From assembly GCA_017644005.1 (NCBI GenBank), contig JAEPMJ010000003.1, positions 1 to 64,000 of the forward strand: DNA of 64,000 bases. Direction: 5' to 3'. The notes under the pieces were generated by a model that worked only from the letters and a program-made list of their open reading frames with translations, had not been told where the DNA came from and searched no databases. A program made the position numbers and the translations under genes. The DNA comes from Rhizobiaceae bacterium (GTDB lineage Bacteria; Pseudomonadota; Alphaproteobacteria; Rhizobiales; Rhizobiaceae). Below, one piece after another: positions 52,196 to 63,314 of the stretch; position 1 is the first letter of the stretch; the number at the start of each line of letters is the position of its first letter.

Positions 52196-53248
52196 CTAGC
52201 CGTGCAGGCAGTCATGCGATTTGCGCAGCGTCGTCATGACATGGTGGCGCTTGTCGAGATTATAGGTCTCGGTTGCGGCGATATCGTCGCGCAGCTGACT
52301 CCATATTTCGGCGCGCCCGGCCGCGTTGGCCGTTTCGCTTTTGGCGGCGGCCTTCGCGGCAGCGGCGGAAAGGGCACCAAGGAGATGCTCGTTGAACATG
52401 TCGAACTGAATAGTGGCGTCTCGGGCCGTCACCGCATCCGCGAGACGTGACGCCAGCGCCAGATCGAACGCCTTGCCCTGCAGGATCGAGTCGATGGTAT
52501 TGGCGATTTCGAGACCGCCATATTCAGTCAACAGGATCGCGTTGCGCACGCTGCCGCCGGCGCGTTGCAGCAGCGCCTCACGATCCTGAGCGCTGTCCGG
52601 TAGCGCCAATCCAAGGCCGGCCATCGCCTCGGCCACCTCGGCATCCGCCAGCGGGTTGAGGCGCATGAGCTGGCAGCGCGAGCGGATCGTCGGCATCAAC
52701 CGGCCCGCTACATGTGTAATAAGCACGAAGAGCGTTCGCGCGGGCGGTTCTTCCAGATTCTTCAGAAGCGCGTTTGCGGCACTTGCGTTGAGATCATCCG
52801 CCGGGTCGACAATGACGACGCGATAGCCGCCGTCATGTGCGGACAGCGACAGCAGTTTGCCCACACGCCTGATTTCGTCGACCGTGACGACGGTCTTGAA
52901 ACCTTTGGTGCGTTCATTTGCCGGACGGGTCAGGTGAAGCACCGCGGCATGCGATCCCTGGGCTACGGTTCTGAAGAGCTGCGAGGCCTCATCCAATTGC
53001 CGCAGATCGTCGGCGGGCGCGTCTTCGGCCCCAGTCAGCACATGCCGGGCCAGATGGAAGGCGAGCGTTGCCTTGCCGATGCCTGATGGCCCGGCAAGCA
53101 GCAGCGCGTGGTGCAGGCGCCCTTCCCTGAAGGCCCTGGCAAGGTTGCGCCGGACATTGTGATGCCCCGCCAGTAGCGGATTTTCGGCGGGCTCGCGCAC
53201 GCCGTCGATGGAATCGTGGCGGCGCGGTGCAAGTCCGGCGGCGCTCAT
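52196..53248 (-). CDS. holB: DNA polymerase III subunit delta'
   Basis: [54 protein letters not shown]; next to tmk. Confidence 0.92.
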   Translation of the reverse strand: MSAAGLAPRRHDSIDGVREPAENPLLAGHHNVRRNLARAFREGRLHHALLLAGPSGIGKATLAFHLARHVLTGAEDAPADDLRQLDEASQLFRTVAQGSHAAVLHLTRPANERTKGFKTVVTVDEIRRVGKLLSLSAHDGGYRVVIVDPADDLNASAANALLKNLEEPPARTLFVLITHVAGRLMPTIRSRCQLMRLNPLADAEVAEAMAGLGLALPDSAQDREALLQRAGGSVRNAILLTEYGGLEIANTIDSILQGKAFDLALASRLADAVTARDATIQFDMFNEHLLGALSAAAAKAAAKSETANAAGRAEIWSQLRDDIAATETYNLDKRHHVMTTLRKSHDCLHG

Positions 53249-53994
53249 TTGGCTGGCGCCTTCTTGCGCACCATTTTGGCGTCGTCCCGCAGAGCATTCA
53301 TCACCCGACTGTGAATTTCAGCGGCAATCGCTTCGGCGTCGGCGGATGCATCGACGACAACGCAGCGGTCGGGTTCGTTCCGTGCGATTTCCAGGAACGC
53401 TTCGCGTCGCTTGCGGTGAATCGCGACCTGCTCCTTTTCGAAACGGTCTGCGGCTTCACCTTCTGCTCGCCGCGCTGCCGCCCGCCGCAGACCCTCTTCA
53501 GGCTCGATGTCGAGCATGAATGTGAGGTCGGGCACCATGCCGTTGACGGTCGCGCGCTCCAGGGGTGTCATGAAATCGGGCGCGAGACCTCCCGTTACGC
53601 CCTGGTAGACGCGTGAAGAATCCATGAAGCGGTCCGTAAGCACGATCTTGCCGGCTTCCACCGCCGGCCTGATCACCGTTTCCACATGGTCGGAACGGGC
53701 GGCAGCGAAAAGGACTGCCTCGAGCTTGGCGCCCAGTGCCTCGGCCGCGCCGGACAGAAGCACGTGACGCACGGCCTCCGCGCCCGGCGAACCGCCCGGC
53801 TCGCGTGTCTCAACCACATCGTGGCCGGCTTCGCGCAGAGATTCGGCAAGGCGTTTGATCTGGGTCGTCTTGCCTACCCCCTCCCCGCCTTCAAAGCTGA
53901 TGAAAAATCCGCGCGCCAAAATCGAGTGTCCCAACGGGCGGGCTTGTTCGACGGAGATTCGTGCCGCCCCATTCTGCTTTGAATGGGTCGGCAT
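53245..53994 (-). CDS. tmk: Thymidylate kinase
   Basis: [37 protein letters not shown]; start uncertain (53994 ATG or TTG 53919). Confidence 0.92.
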   Translation of the reverse strand: MPTHSKQNGAARISVEQARPLGHSILARGFFISFEGGEGVGKTTQIKRLAESLREAGHDVVETREPGGSPGAEAVRHVLLSGAAEALGAKLEAVLFAAARSDHVETVIRPAVEAGKIVLTDRFMDSSRVYQGVTGGLAPDFMTPLERATVNGMVPDLTFMLDIEPEEGLRRAAARRAEGEAADRFEKEQVAIHRKRREAFLEIARNEPDRCVVVDASADAEAIAAEIHSRVMNALRDDAKMVRKKAPAK

Positions 53995-54017
53995 CGTCTC
54001 AAATGCAAGCCCGCGCG

Positions 54018-55184
54018 TCAGCGCAGCCAGCCAATGGCCAGTTCCTCGATTGCATCGAGCGCGCGCGAGTACAGGCTTCCATGTCCTACACTTTCGGCTG
54101 CATAGAGCGGCGTTTCCTGGCTCAGTGTGTCGCCGATCCAAACCTTCAGCGTGCCGAGTTCGGTACCCGCCTCCACCGGCGGCAGCACAGGTCCATTGTA
54201 GACGATACGTGCGATCAGCCGGTCGCGATTGGTGATCGGCACAAAAATCGACAGCGGCCCGCCGGCACGCAGGCCGACATAGGATTTCTCGGCGCCATAT
54301 GTCTTGGCTTCGCCTACGATTTCGTTCTCGGCGAAAAGCTCGGTCTTCTCGAATGCACGAATGCCCCAGTCAAGCAGGCGGCGGCTCTCTTCCGCGCGCT
54401 CGTTTTCGCTTGCCATGTCGCTCATGCCGACAAACAGCCGCCTGCCGTCGCGCATCACGGAGCCGACGATCGCGTAACCCGAAGCCTCGGTGTATCCAGT
54501 CTTCAAACCGTCGGCGCCGATATCCATTCGAAGCAGCGGATTGCGATTGAACTGGCGAATTCCGTTCCAGGTGAATTCGCGCTGGGCGTAAAACCTGTAG
54601 AATTCGGGATATTCCTGCCAGATGTGGCGGGCGAGCTTCACCAACTCGCGCACGGTGACGACCTGGCCTTCCGCCGGCAGGCCGGTGGAGTTCTTGAACA
54701 CCGACTTTTCGAGGCCGATCGCGCGTGCGCGTTGTGTCATCTGGTCGGCAAACCGCTCTTCCGAGCCCGCCATGCCTTCAGCGATAACGATGCAGCCGTC
54801 ATTGGCCGATTGCACGACGACGCCCTGAATGAGGTCTTCGAGCGATATCGAGGAACCGAGTTCGGCGAACATTGTTGAGCCGCCGGAAGACGCTCCACCA
54901 GTGCGCCAGGCGTTCTCGCTGACCAGGAAGGTATCCTGCATCGTCAGACGGCCGGATTTGATGGCGTGGAAGACGACCTCCATCGTCATCAGCTTTGCCA
55001 GCGAAGCCGGCGGGATGAGTATGTCGGGGTTCTTTTCGTAGAGGATCGTACCGGTGTCGGCGTCGACCATGAAGGCTTGCCCGGCCCGCGTGTCGAATAG
55101 CTGAGCTGCGGCCGGCGCCGGCGCCATGGACACAATTGCACCAATGAGAATAAATGCAATTGATTTCAAAAAGTTACGATACAT
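54018..55184 (-). CDS. dacA: D-alanyl-D-alanine carboxypeptidase (penicillin-binding protein 5/6 family)
   Basis: [15 protein letters not shown] (SxxK), [19 protein letters not shown] (SxN-like), [16 protein letters not shown] (KTG); signal peptide. Confidence 0.93.
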   Translation of the reverse strand: MYRNFLKSIAFILIGAIVSMAPAPAAAQLFDTRAGQAFMVDADTGTILYEKNPDILIPPASLAKLMTMEVVFHAIKSGRLTMQDTFLVSENAWRTGGASSGGSTMFAELGSSISLEDLIQGVVVQSANDGCIVIAEGMAGSEERFADQMTQRARAIGLEKSVFKNSTGLPAEGQVVTVRELVKLARHIWQEYPEFYRFYAQREFTWNGIRQFNRNPLLRMDIGADGLKTGYTEASGYAIVGSVMRDGRRLFVGMSDMASENERAEESRRLLDWGIRAFEKTELFAENEIVGEAKTYGAEKSYVGLRAGGPLSIFVPITNRDRLIARIVYNGPVLPPVEAGTELGTLKVWIGDTLSQETPLYAAESVGHGSLYSRALDAIEELAIGWLR

Positions 55185-55265
55185 ACTGGAAACTTGCCGG
55201 AACGGAACATGCTGCAAGGTTAGCAGCCCGGCAGTGCCGAAATCAACGCAGTGAGAGTCGTTTGT

Positions 55266-56588
55266 CTATTCGACGCGAACGATGAATGCGTCGACCGCAC
55301 CGGCCTGCCAGGCTTGCTGCGCCAGCCTGTCAAGCGCGCTTTCGTCGGTCACCATTGCGACGGTAAAGGTATCGCCGTCACGAAGTATCTCGGGCGTGCC
55401 CAACCCTGCGAGCATTTCGGCCCTGTCGCGTGCGGCGCGGATTGAGCCGAACGAGCCGGCCATCAGGTAGGAACCGCGCGGTCGAGATACGTTGCGTTTC
55501 CACGAAGCCAGCACAGCTTCGGCACTCAGATTCGCAGGAGCTATGGAATCGAACGGTGTCGCGGCTTCTCTCACGCGCCTGTCTGCATAAGACAGCAGCG
55601 GCAGCGCCAACCGGTCTGCGTCGGAGGCAACGGTGCCTGCGGGGCGTTCTGGAATGAAGGGGCCTGCATCGGGCAGTAGCGGGTCGCCTGGCAGAACGAC
55701 ATTTTCCAGCCGCGAAGTGCGTTGCTGTGTGTTCGAGGCCAGTTGAACCGGCTGTGATGCGGATCGCGCTACGGGCCGCGCATTGCGGCCGCCCGGCAGC
55801 GCCTCGAACAAACTGCGGCGGCGCAGGTTCATGCCGCTTGTCGGCGTATTGCCGGCCATGGCGATCATCACGCCGCTCGGCAGGCCGTCATTGATGACCG
55901 GCAGTTCTTCGCGGCCACGCGGCGCGGCACCTGCGCCCGGACGGTAGGAGGCCAGCAAATACTGGTCGTCGCGGCCATGCAGAGGCGCGCGGCCGAGATA
56001 TTCGACCTTCACCTTGGCGACACCGGAATGCTTGTAGTCGAGCATTTCGGCCGCACGTTTGGAAAGATCGATGATGCGGTTGTGCGCGAATGGGCCGCGG
56101 TCGTTGACACGCACCACGATCGAGGAACCGTTCTTCTGGTTTGTCACCCGGGCATAACTCGGCAGCGGCATCGTAGGGTGCGCGGCCGTCAGGTGCGTCA
56201 TGTCGTATATTTCGCCGTTGGCCGTCAGCCTTCCATGAAAGGCGTCGCCATACCAGGAGGCGGCGCCGACCTTGGCGTAATTGGGCTCCTCCTTCGGCTT
56301 GTACCATTTGCCCTTGATCTTGTAGGGCTTGCCGATCATGTCGCGTCCGCCGCCGCGGCGCAGATTGGCCGCCGCCATGGTGACGCGGGGACTCGCCTTT
56401 ACGCCATATTCGGACTCGGCGAAATATTCCTTGGAGTTGGGATCGCGGACGAGCTTCTTCACGGCAGGCGTGCCGGTGCAGCCCGCCAGCATAGCGGCGG
56501 CCGTCACGACAATCATGATTGCGGAGCTTCTGGACAAACCAAGGCGCACCAGCGCCGGCCCGGTTGTCCTGTCCCCAATTCCCCTCAT
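55266..56588 (-). CDS. rlpA: RlpA-like lipoprotein with C-terminal SPOR-like region
   Basis: Lipobox TAAAMLAGC; VGAASWYGDAFHGRLTANGEIYDMTHLTAAHPTMPLPSYARVTNQ...RVNDRGPF. Confidence 0.92.
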   Translation of the reverse strand: MRGIGDRTTGPALVRLGLSRSSAIMIVVTAAAMLAGCTGTPAVKKLVRDPNSKEYFAESEYGVKASPRVTMAAANLRRGGGRDMIGKPYKIKGKWYKPKEEPNYAKVGAASWYGDAFHGRLTANGEIYDMTHLTAAHPTMPLPSYARVTNQKNGSSIVVRVNDRGPFAHNRIIDLSKRAAEMLDYKHSGVAKVKVEYLGRAPLHGRDDQYLLASYRPGAGAAPRGREELPVINDGLPSGVMIAMAGNTPTSGMNLRRRSLFEALPGGRNARPVARSASQPVQLASNTQQRTSRLENVVLPGDPLLPDAGPFIPERPAGTVASDADRLALPLLSYADRRVREAATPFDSIAPANLSAEAVLASWKRNVSRPRGSYLMAGSFGSIRAARDRAEMLAGLGTPEILRDGDTFTVAMVTDESALDRLAQQAWQAGAVDAFIVRVE

Positions 56589-56795
56589 GCGTCCACCGCT
56601 ACAAACAACAGATGCGGCCAAACCTTCAGTCCAATCAGGTGAAGGCTGGAAGGTACAAATACCTTCCTGACCGAGTCTTTGGCATCAATATCTTATCACC
56701 GTGTTAACCGATTGCGGCGTGAAACGGGCAGCAATGTGGCGCGCTGCCATTTTCGGCCCTGCGTATGCGCGCCCCGGTGCGAAGGCGCACAGGCT

Positions 56796-57953
56796 TCATT
56801 CGATGCCATTATCCGACTTGGGAGGAGTGCCGAATTCGGCACGGATCGACTCTGTGTGTTCTCCAAGGGCAGGCACCGGGTCGAGGCGCGGTTGCCAGGA
56901 TGCGCCGGTAACTGGCAACAGGCCCGGCAATGCCCCCTTGGGCGAACCGAATTCCCCCCAGCGCTTGCGCGCGGCGAGCTGCGGGTGGTTCCAAAGCCCT
57001 GCCATGTCGTTGACCCGGGCCGTGGCGATACCGGCCCTGTCGAGGAGGGACAGCGCTTCTTCGCTGGTCAGCCTCTCCAGCGCCGCCGCGATGATGGGCT
57101 CAAGTCGGGTACGGTTTTTGGCGCGCTTTTCGTTGTTGTCGAAACGCGGATCGCCGGCAAGACCGGCATCACCGACCACATCCGTTGCAAACACGCGCCA
57201 TTCGCGCTCGTTCTGGATGGCGAGAAAAATCATGCCATCGGCGGTGCGGTAAGGCCCGTATGGGCAGATCGTGGCATGGCTCGCGCCGCTGCGTTTCGGC
57301 GGAGACTGCCCGTCAATCGCATAATTGAGCGGAAAGCCCATCCATTCCGCCATCGCCTCAAGCATCGAGATTTCGATTTCGTCACCCCTGCCCGTCTTGT
57401 GGCGCATCAGAATTGCATTGAGGATTGCCTGATAGGCGCTGACGCCAGCGGCGATATCGACCACCGAGATGCCGGATTTCGCCATCTCGTCATCGTTGCC
57501 GGTGACCGACAGGAAGCCGGCCTCCGCCTGGACGAGAAGATCGTATGCCTTGCGCGCCTCGTCGGGGCCTCCGGATCCGTAACCCGAGATGGAACAGGTG
57601 ATGAGTTTCGGGTTGGCAGCGCGCAGATCTGCGTTTGCCAGGCCCAGCCGCTGTGCCGCGCCGGGCGCCAGATTCTGTACGAAGACGTCCGCCGACTTCA
57701 GGATCGTGCGAAGCGCAGCGAGGTCGTCCTCGTTCTTAAGGTCGAGGGTCAAGCTCTCCTTGGAGCGGTTTGTCCAAACGAAATGGCTGGAAAGGCCACG
57801 TGCCCGTGTGTCGTAGCCACGCGCGAAATCGCCGCCGTCCGGGCGCTCGACCTTGATCACGCGCGCCCCCTGATCGGCCATCAGCCGCGTGCAATAAGGC
57901 GCGGCAATCGCCTGTTCCAGCGAAACAACCAGAATTTCGTCGAGCGGCCGCAT
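56796..57953 (-). CDS. CaiB/BaiF CoA-transferase family protein
   Basis: MRPLDEILVVSLEQAIAAPYCTRLMADQGARVIKVERPDGGDFARGYD. Confidence 0.94.
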   Translation of the reverse strand: MRPLDEILVVSLEQAIAAPYCTRLMADQGARVIKVERPDGGDFARGYDTRARGLSSHFVWTNRSKESLTLDLKNEDDLAALRTILKSADVFVQNLAPGAAQRLGLANADLRAANPKLITCSISGYGSGGPDEARKAYDLLVQAEAGFLSVTGNDDEMAKSGISVVDIAAGVSAYQAILNAILMRHKTGRGDEIEISMLEAMAEWMGFPLNYAIDGQSPPKRSGASHATICPYGPYRTADGMIFLAIQNEREWRVFATDVVGDAGLAGDPRFDNNEKRAKNRTRLEPIIAAALERLTSEEALSLLDRAGIATARVNDMAGLWNHPQLAARKRWGEFGSPKGALPGLLPVTGASWQPRLDPVPALGEHTESIRAEFGTPPKSDNGIE

Positions 57954-58079
57954 CGGCACTCCTCCCAGCTTGACGCATTGGGCACAGGTCCGGCTTCCTT
58001 CGCAAGCGTTCGTTTGTTGACATGGCTTCATACGGCGCACTAGAGGAAGTGCGCCGATGTCACCAGCTGGAGCGTCGAC

Positions 58080-58169
<90 letters not shown>

Positions 58170-58361
58170 TTCTTTCGCTCGCGGCAGTTTCGCTTCGTTC
58201 AACGCCTTCGCAGAGGCTGCATTTTCGGCCGGTCGCGCTCCTGTCGTCGAGTTCGAACTTCGTCCCGAACTCTGCCGCTTGCCCCATGAAAGCGCTCTCC
58301 CGATCCGGTCGCACAGAACGAGAAGGTGTTCCCAAGTGCGTTAAGGGCAGGTTGTTGTGGC

Positions 58362-59144
58362 TCACCTGATACCGGTGACATTCTTTGTCATGAGTTCCAG
58401 CTGCCTGCCGGAGAACTCGAACCGGGCCTTCGCTGCCGCGATCACCTCGGGCGTGACGCCTTTCAGGTCGGCTCCCAGTACCGCGCGTTTTTCGATCAGC
58501 GTTTCTTCCATCACGGTCGCCAGTCGAGACAGAACCACAGCCGTCTCGAGCACTTCCTCGGCCAGAGACTCAGGAATGACCACGGCCCCGTCGGCATTGC
58601 CGAAAATGTAGTCGCCCGGCACAACCAGGGTCTGGCCGATGGCAATCGGAATATTGACCTCATGGGGTGTCAGCATCCGGTGTGTGCCATATTGCAGGGT
58701 GAAGCCGCCGGTCATCAGCTTGGTGCCGGTTGTTGCAGCATTGGCCGTCAGGCTTTCGCTGTCGCGGATCTGACCGTCCGTGAGAAGTCCTGCGGCGCGG
58801 CGCCCGAGAAGGCTGGACAAGCCGGTTCCGCCACCCGCCGCGTAGTGGATCGTTCCGCGCGCCTCGATCACGAGAACGGAGCGCTCATCGCAAAGCGACA
58901 GAGCACGGGCAAACACGTCCATGCCGTGCTCGGCTACACTACGGGCAGAGACGGCCTCATCATGATCTGCCCGCGCAGGAAGCGAGCGCATGGTGACGGC
59001 GCGTCCGAACATTGCACCCTCACCCCTGAATTTCAGGCCGTTCACGGAGCGTGGTGCGCCGGATTCGCCCGTCAGGGTGTAGAGCGCATCGAGCGCATCC
59101 GCCGGCGTCGTCTCCTGATGGATGTCGAACGGGTCGCGTTTCAT
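58362..59144 (-). CDS. RraA-like family protein
   Basis: GRAVTMRSLPARADHDEA; AAGLLTDGQIRDSESL; VVPGDYIFGNADGAVVIPESLAEEVLE. Confidence 0.88.
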   Translation of the reverse strand: MKRDPFDIHQETTPADALDALYTLTGESGAPRSVNGLKFRGEGAMFGRAVTMRSLPARADHDEAVSARSVAEHGMDVFARALSLCDERSVLVIEARGTIHYAAGGGTGLSSLLGRRAAGLLTDGQIRDSESLTANAATTGTKLMTGGFTLQYGTHRMLTPHEVNIPIAIGQTLVVPGDYIFGNADGAVVIPESLAEEVLETAVVLSRLATVMEETLIEKRAVLGADLKGVTPEVIAAAKARFEFSGRQLELMTKNVTGIR

Positions 59145-59180
59145 GCCATCTCCAATTTTGTTTCGCGCCTCAGCCGAGGG

Positions 59181-59624
59181 TCAGTATATGTTGTCGATGA
59201 CCAGGGCGCGGCCCCGGAAGGTGCAGGTGTCGCCGGCCGTTTTGCCTTCAATTGCGGCAAAGATCGGAGCTGCGGTGGAGATGCCGACGAAAGTCCGCCC
59301 GTCGCAGTCGAACTGCGCGGTGGATACGGCAATGACGAGGTGGCGGTCGCCCAACGAGACAACGGCGCCTTCTGTCACCTCGGTCCGGGGGCCGAAATCG
59401 ATAGTGTGCAGCCGGGCGATCTTGTCCTGATAACCATGCACCTGATCATCGAATGCTTCGGCAAGAATGGAGGCCGTTTCGGCCTGCGCCTGTTCGTCAT
59501 TCTCGATGGGCTCGCTGCGGTCGAGACGTGCCGTACCCAGGAACTGCTGGTATTTCCTTGCGGCCTGCGACAGCTCCGCCTCGGTTAGCGAAAGCATGGT
59601 CTGCTTAAGATGTGTTTTGTCCAT
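59181..59624 (-). CDS. GreA/GreB C-terminal-like domain protein
   Basis: GAVVSLGDRHLVIAVSTAQFDCDGRTFVGISTAAPIFAAIEGKTAGDTCTFRGRALVIDNIY resembles Gre C-terminal domain. Confidence 0.65.
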   Translation of the reverse strand: MDKTHLKQTMLSLTEAELSQAARKYQQFLGTARLDRSEPIENDEQAQAETASILAEAFDDQVHGYQDKIARLHTIDFGPRTEVTEGAVVSLGDRHLVIAVSTAQFDCDGRTFVGISTAAPIFAAIEGKTAGDTCTFRGRALVIDNIY

Positions 59625-59637
59625 GATGTGCGCTCCT

Positions 59638-60003
59638 TCAGGGAGATTGCAAATTGATCTCGATGCCGCACCACACCGCCGAATAGCGCTGGCAATGCAA
59701 CATGATCGCGCGAAATCCGGCAAAGCGATCAATCGCCGGCAGGGCATATTCCTGAGCGCCCTCGAAGGCCTGAATTGGCCCAATAAGCGTGCCGCTGTCT
59801 CCCAGTTGGTCGCGGACGCCGATATCGCCGACAGCCTGCGCGACCAGATAGAGCTTTACGTCAGGACCCCAATCTGTGCGAAAATCCGCGCCTAGTTTCA
59901 GCCAAAGCCGACAATCGTCGGCGACGATGCGCCATGCACCTGTTGCGTCGTGCGCCTTGGGGTGCCAATCGCTTCCCGATTGTTCTAAGTCTCTCAGGTC
60001 CAT
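59638..60003 (-). CDS. DM13-domain-like protein, no signal peptide
   Basis: HDATGAWRIVADDCRLWLKLGADFRTDWGPDVKLYLVAQ...CQRYSAVWCGIEINLQ. Confidence 0.65.
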   Translation of the reverse strand: MDLRDLEQSGSDWHPKAHDATGAWRIVADDCRLWLKLGADFRTDWGPDVKLYLVAQAVGDIGVRDQLGDSGTLIGPIQAFEGAQEYALPAIDRFAGFRAIMLHCQRYSAVWCGIEINLQSP

Positions 60004-60101
60004 CACATTGCGCCTTTCAGTGCGCGTACCTGCAACGATGCCATTGGCATTCAGGTCCGGCCCATCGCAGAACCCGCCTGCGGCATTCGTTCGAGAATTG
60101 G

Positions 60102-60566
60102 CTATTCGCCCAGAACGGGCACCTGACCCTGGGCCAGCTTCAACCGGGTCCAGAGGTTCATGTTGATGACGATGGCGGCGATTTCGGCAATCTGCTTGTC
60201 GTCGAAATGCTTTGTCAGCGCGTCGTGCAGGGCGGCAAACCCCGGCAGATCGTAGGCGGTCAAGCCTTCGCAATAGGCGAGAGCGGCCTGTTCGGCTTCG
60301 CTGAACATCGTGCTTTCGCGCCAGCTCTGCAGATGTGCGACTTTGGCAGGGTTCACGCCCTGATCGTGTGCGGCCTCTGTGTGCAGGATGAGGCAATAGG
60401 AACATTCGTTCATCTGCGCGACCCGCAGACGCAACAGCTGCGCCAGCTTTTTCTCCACACTCATATCGGCGGTGTAGCCGACCGACTTTGCCATCTGCTG
60501 CGCGATGCTGTGAAACTCAATCAGGTCAGGGTCGAAGCGCGTGTTCTTGAATGTGATGTCGTCCAT
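60102..60566 (-). CDS. Carboxymuconolactone decarboxylase/AhpD-like family protein
   Basis: LRVAQMNECSYCLILHTEAA (CxxC-H motif). Confidence 0.92.
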   Translation of the reverse strand: MDDITFKNTRFDPDLIEFHSIAQQMAKSVGYTADMSVEKKLAQLLRLRVAQMNECSYCLILHTEAAHDQGVNPAKVAHLQSWRESTMFSEAEQAALAYCEGLTAYDLPGFAALHDALTKHFDDKQIAEIAAIVINMNLWTRLKLAQGQVPVLGE

Positions 60567-60697
60567 GTCTTTCCTCCACATCGAATTTTTTGAGCCGCTC
60601 CGGGCACGACCTGCCTTGCCGGTCAGCTTCCTCGCTTCCAGCCCGCCCCCGTTTCATTACGATAACGAAGGGCGGCTCTGGGACCGCCCCTCGAAAT

Positions 60698-61198
60698 TCA
60701 TGCTCGTTTCATCTCGAGCGTCTCCGCATCCAGCGCCGCGATGAACCGCGCCGCATCGATACGGAAATCGGCGTGCACGACGTTGCCCGAAGGGTCGATC
60801 ACCGTGAACCACGGCGTGCCGCCGCTGCGGTAATCTTCCATGAAGCTCGGATGGCGCTCGCCGGCCACCGGCACATCGTGGGCGAATGGCACATCGAGCT
60901 CGTACTGGGTCTGGTTGACCGCAAGCTTGTCGAAGGTGTTGATCTCGCCGCCCTCGAATACGGTCTGGATGACTGCGAATCCGACGCCTCGATCCTTCAA
61001 TTGACTGTGTAGGTACTTCAGCGTTGGAAACCCGCGCGAATGGCAGCCGGGGCACCAGTGCTGGAAGCAGTAGATGACCTTGTAGCCGCTGCCCAGATCG
61101 TCCAGCTTCAGCGGTGCATCCATCGCCTTCCCATTGCCATCGATCCACTGCGCGATGCGCAGTTCCTTCGCTTTCTCGTGAAGTCCTCCGAATTGCAT
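60698..61198 (-). CDS. TlpA/redoxin-family thioredoxin-like protein
   Basis: VIYCFQHWCPGCHSRGFPTLKYL; GTPWFTVIDPSGNVV. Confidence 0.85.
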   Translation of the reverse strand: MQFGGLHEKAKELRIAQWIDGNGKAMDAPLKLDDLGSGYKVIYCFQHWCPGCHSRGFPTLKYLHSQLKDRGVGFAVIQTVFEGGEINTFDKLAVNQTQYELDVPFAHDVPVAGERHPSFMEDYRSGGTPWFTVIDPSGNVVHADFRIDAARFIAALDAETLEMKRA

Positions 61199-61245
61199 GA
61201 CGTGCTCCTTTCATGTGCCGATCAATCGAGGTCGGCCCTGAAGAT

Positions 61246-61267
61246 GCGGGGCGACAAGTCGCCCCGC
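61246..61267. repeat. Perfect palindromic hairpin between msrA and the TlpA-like gene
   Basis: GCGGGGCGAC-AA-GTCGCCCCGC. Confidence 0.8.
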
Positions 61268-61282
61268 CGTCTGCCTTGATTC

Positions 61283-61785
61283 CTACTCGGCCGCATGCCG
61301 TTTCGGCAGCACCCAGTCCGCGCGCGCGAAGTGGCATGTGTAGCCATTCGGGACCCGTTCCAGATAATCCTGATGCTCTGGCTCGGCTTCCCAGAAATCG
61401 CCAATCGGTTCCACTTCAGTCACGACCTTTCCGGGCCAGAGGCCGGAAGCCTCCACGTCGGCGATCGTGTCGAGGGCGATGTCCTTCTGTGCCTCGTTCA
61501 TGTAGTAGATCGCCGAGCGGTAGCTGCGGCCGCGATCATTGCCCTGCCGGTCCTTCGTGGTCGGATCGTGGATCTGGAAGAAGAACTCAAGAAGCTCCCG
61601 GTAACTTATGCGGTCGGGGTCGAAGACGATTTCGATCCCTTCGGCATGATCCCCGTGGTTGCGGTAGGTGGCGTTGGGCACGTCGCCTCCTGTGTAGCCG
61701 ACGCGGGTTGAAACCACGCCCGGCTTCCTGCGGATCAGGTCCTGCATGCCCCAGAAGCAGCCTCCGGCCAGAACAGCACGTTCGG

Positions 61786-61789
<4 letters not shown>
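61283..61789 (-). CDS. msrA: Peptide methionine sulfoxide reductase MsrA
   Basis: [31 protein letters not shown]. Confidence 0.97.
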
Positions 61790-62232
<443 letters not shown>

Positions 62233-62347
62233 TGCGGTCATCCTCCGTCAGGCATTCTTGGTGTTGACAGGAAGATGGATGCAAACCGAGCTAAATACCA
62301 ATAGCTGGTGAACATAGATTCCATAGCAACGCCGGTCGCCTGTTGCG

Positions 62348-63229
62348 TCAATCTCTGCCCCAGTCGTACTTCGCGGCCAAACGCGCGATCTGTCGAATCT
62401 CGATCGGCGTTCCCGATCCCGAAACCGTCACTAGGACGACCTCACGGGACAGGTCCAGATTCTCTACCGGTCGGGTCACGAGCCCATGCAGGATTGCCGA
62501 GCGTTCCGGCATGATGCAGATGGCATGGCCGTCGGCGACCATGCGCTGCACCCAGTCCTCGCGCTCGGAGCGGAAGCGCGGATACATTACGATATCGCGA
62601 TTCATGAAATACTCGGTGATCTGGCCGTGGAATTCGCAGGCTAGCCGATCGACGTAAGAGTGCCTGGCTATCTCCTCGGCAGGAATCGTCTTGAGTGTGG
62701 CCAGTGGGTAGCTCTCGGCGCAGGCCAGCATGAACCGCTCTGTGAAAAGCGGCAGAACCGAGAGTTTCGGGTTGTCTGCAGGCGCCACTGGCAGGAGGCA
62801 GGCATGATACTTGCCGGACAGAACAGCGTCCGCGCCCTCCTTCATCTCCAGCGGGTGGACGTTGATCGCTGCCGCCGGCAGTTGGCTCAGCGTGTGATCG
62901 AAGAAGCCGGAAAACCCGGCAGGGGCAATCGTCGTTGCTACGCCGATATCCAACACGCGCCTGCGGCCGCGCACCGAGTTTTCCGAATGCTCGCGGATGT
63001 TCATGAGTGCCGTGTCGATGCGCATGAACTCGGCCTGCACCTCGCGACCCAGATCGGTCAGGCGGCTGTCTTTGCCGTCGCGATAGATAAGCAGACCACC
63101 CAGTTCCTCCTCCAGCCGGCGTATCGACCGTGTCAGGCTTGGCTGGGCGACGCCACTACGGCGGGCGGCCTCGGTAAAATTAAGGGTCGCGGCGAGGTTC
63201 AGGAAATATTTGATCTGGTTAATTTCCAC
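62348..63229 (-). CDS. LysR-family transcriptional regulator (GTG start at 63229)
   Basis: INQIKYFLNLAATLNFTEAARRSGVAQPSLTRSIRRLEEELGGLLIYRDG. Confidence 0.93.
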   Translation of the reverse strand: MEINQIKYFLNLAATLNFTEAARRSGVAQPSLTRSIRRLEEELGGLLIYRDGKDSRLTDLGREVQAEFMRIDTALMNIREHSENSVRGRRRVLDIGVATTIAPAGFSGFFDHTLSQLPAAAINVHPLEMKEGADAVLSGKYHACLLPVAPADNPKLSVLPLFTERFMLACAESYPLATLKTIPAEEIARHSYVDRLACEFHGQITEYFMNRDIVMYPRFRSEREDWVQRMVADGHAICIMPERSAILHGLVTRPVENLDLSREVVLVTVSGSGTPIEIRQIARLAAKYDWGRD

Positions 63230-63314
63230 GAGCTTCCGCTTTCTTCTATTTCGATGCAATTTCGGGTAGTTACTCTGCAAGCCCGATCCGTCATGAGCAT
63301 ACATTGCCCATAAG

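Noticed and set aside
57955-57975. CTCCTCCC at the CaiB gene start as another anti-SD element
   Set aside because: On the coding strand it is GGGAGGAG, i.e. the ordinary Shine-Dalgarno of the CaiB-family gene, with no flanking hairpin
56679-58043. 454-aa plus-strand ORF opposite the CaiB-family gene
   Set aside because: Shadow ORF; the minus strand has clear CaiB/BaiF sequence
58326-59588. 420-aa plus-strand ORF opposite the RraA-like and Gre-like genes
   Set aside because: Shadow ORF; minus-strand proteins have coherent domain motifs
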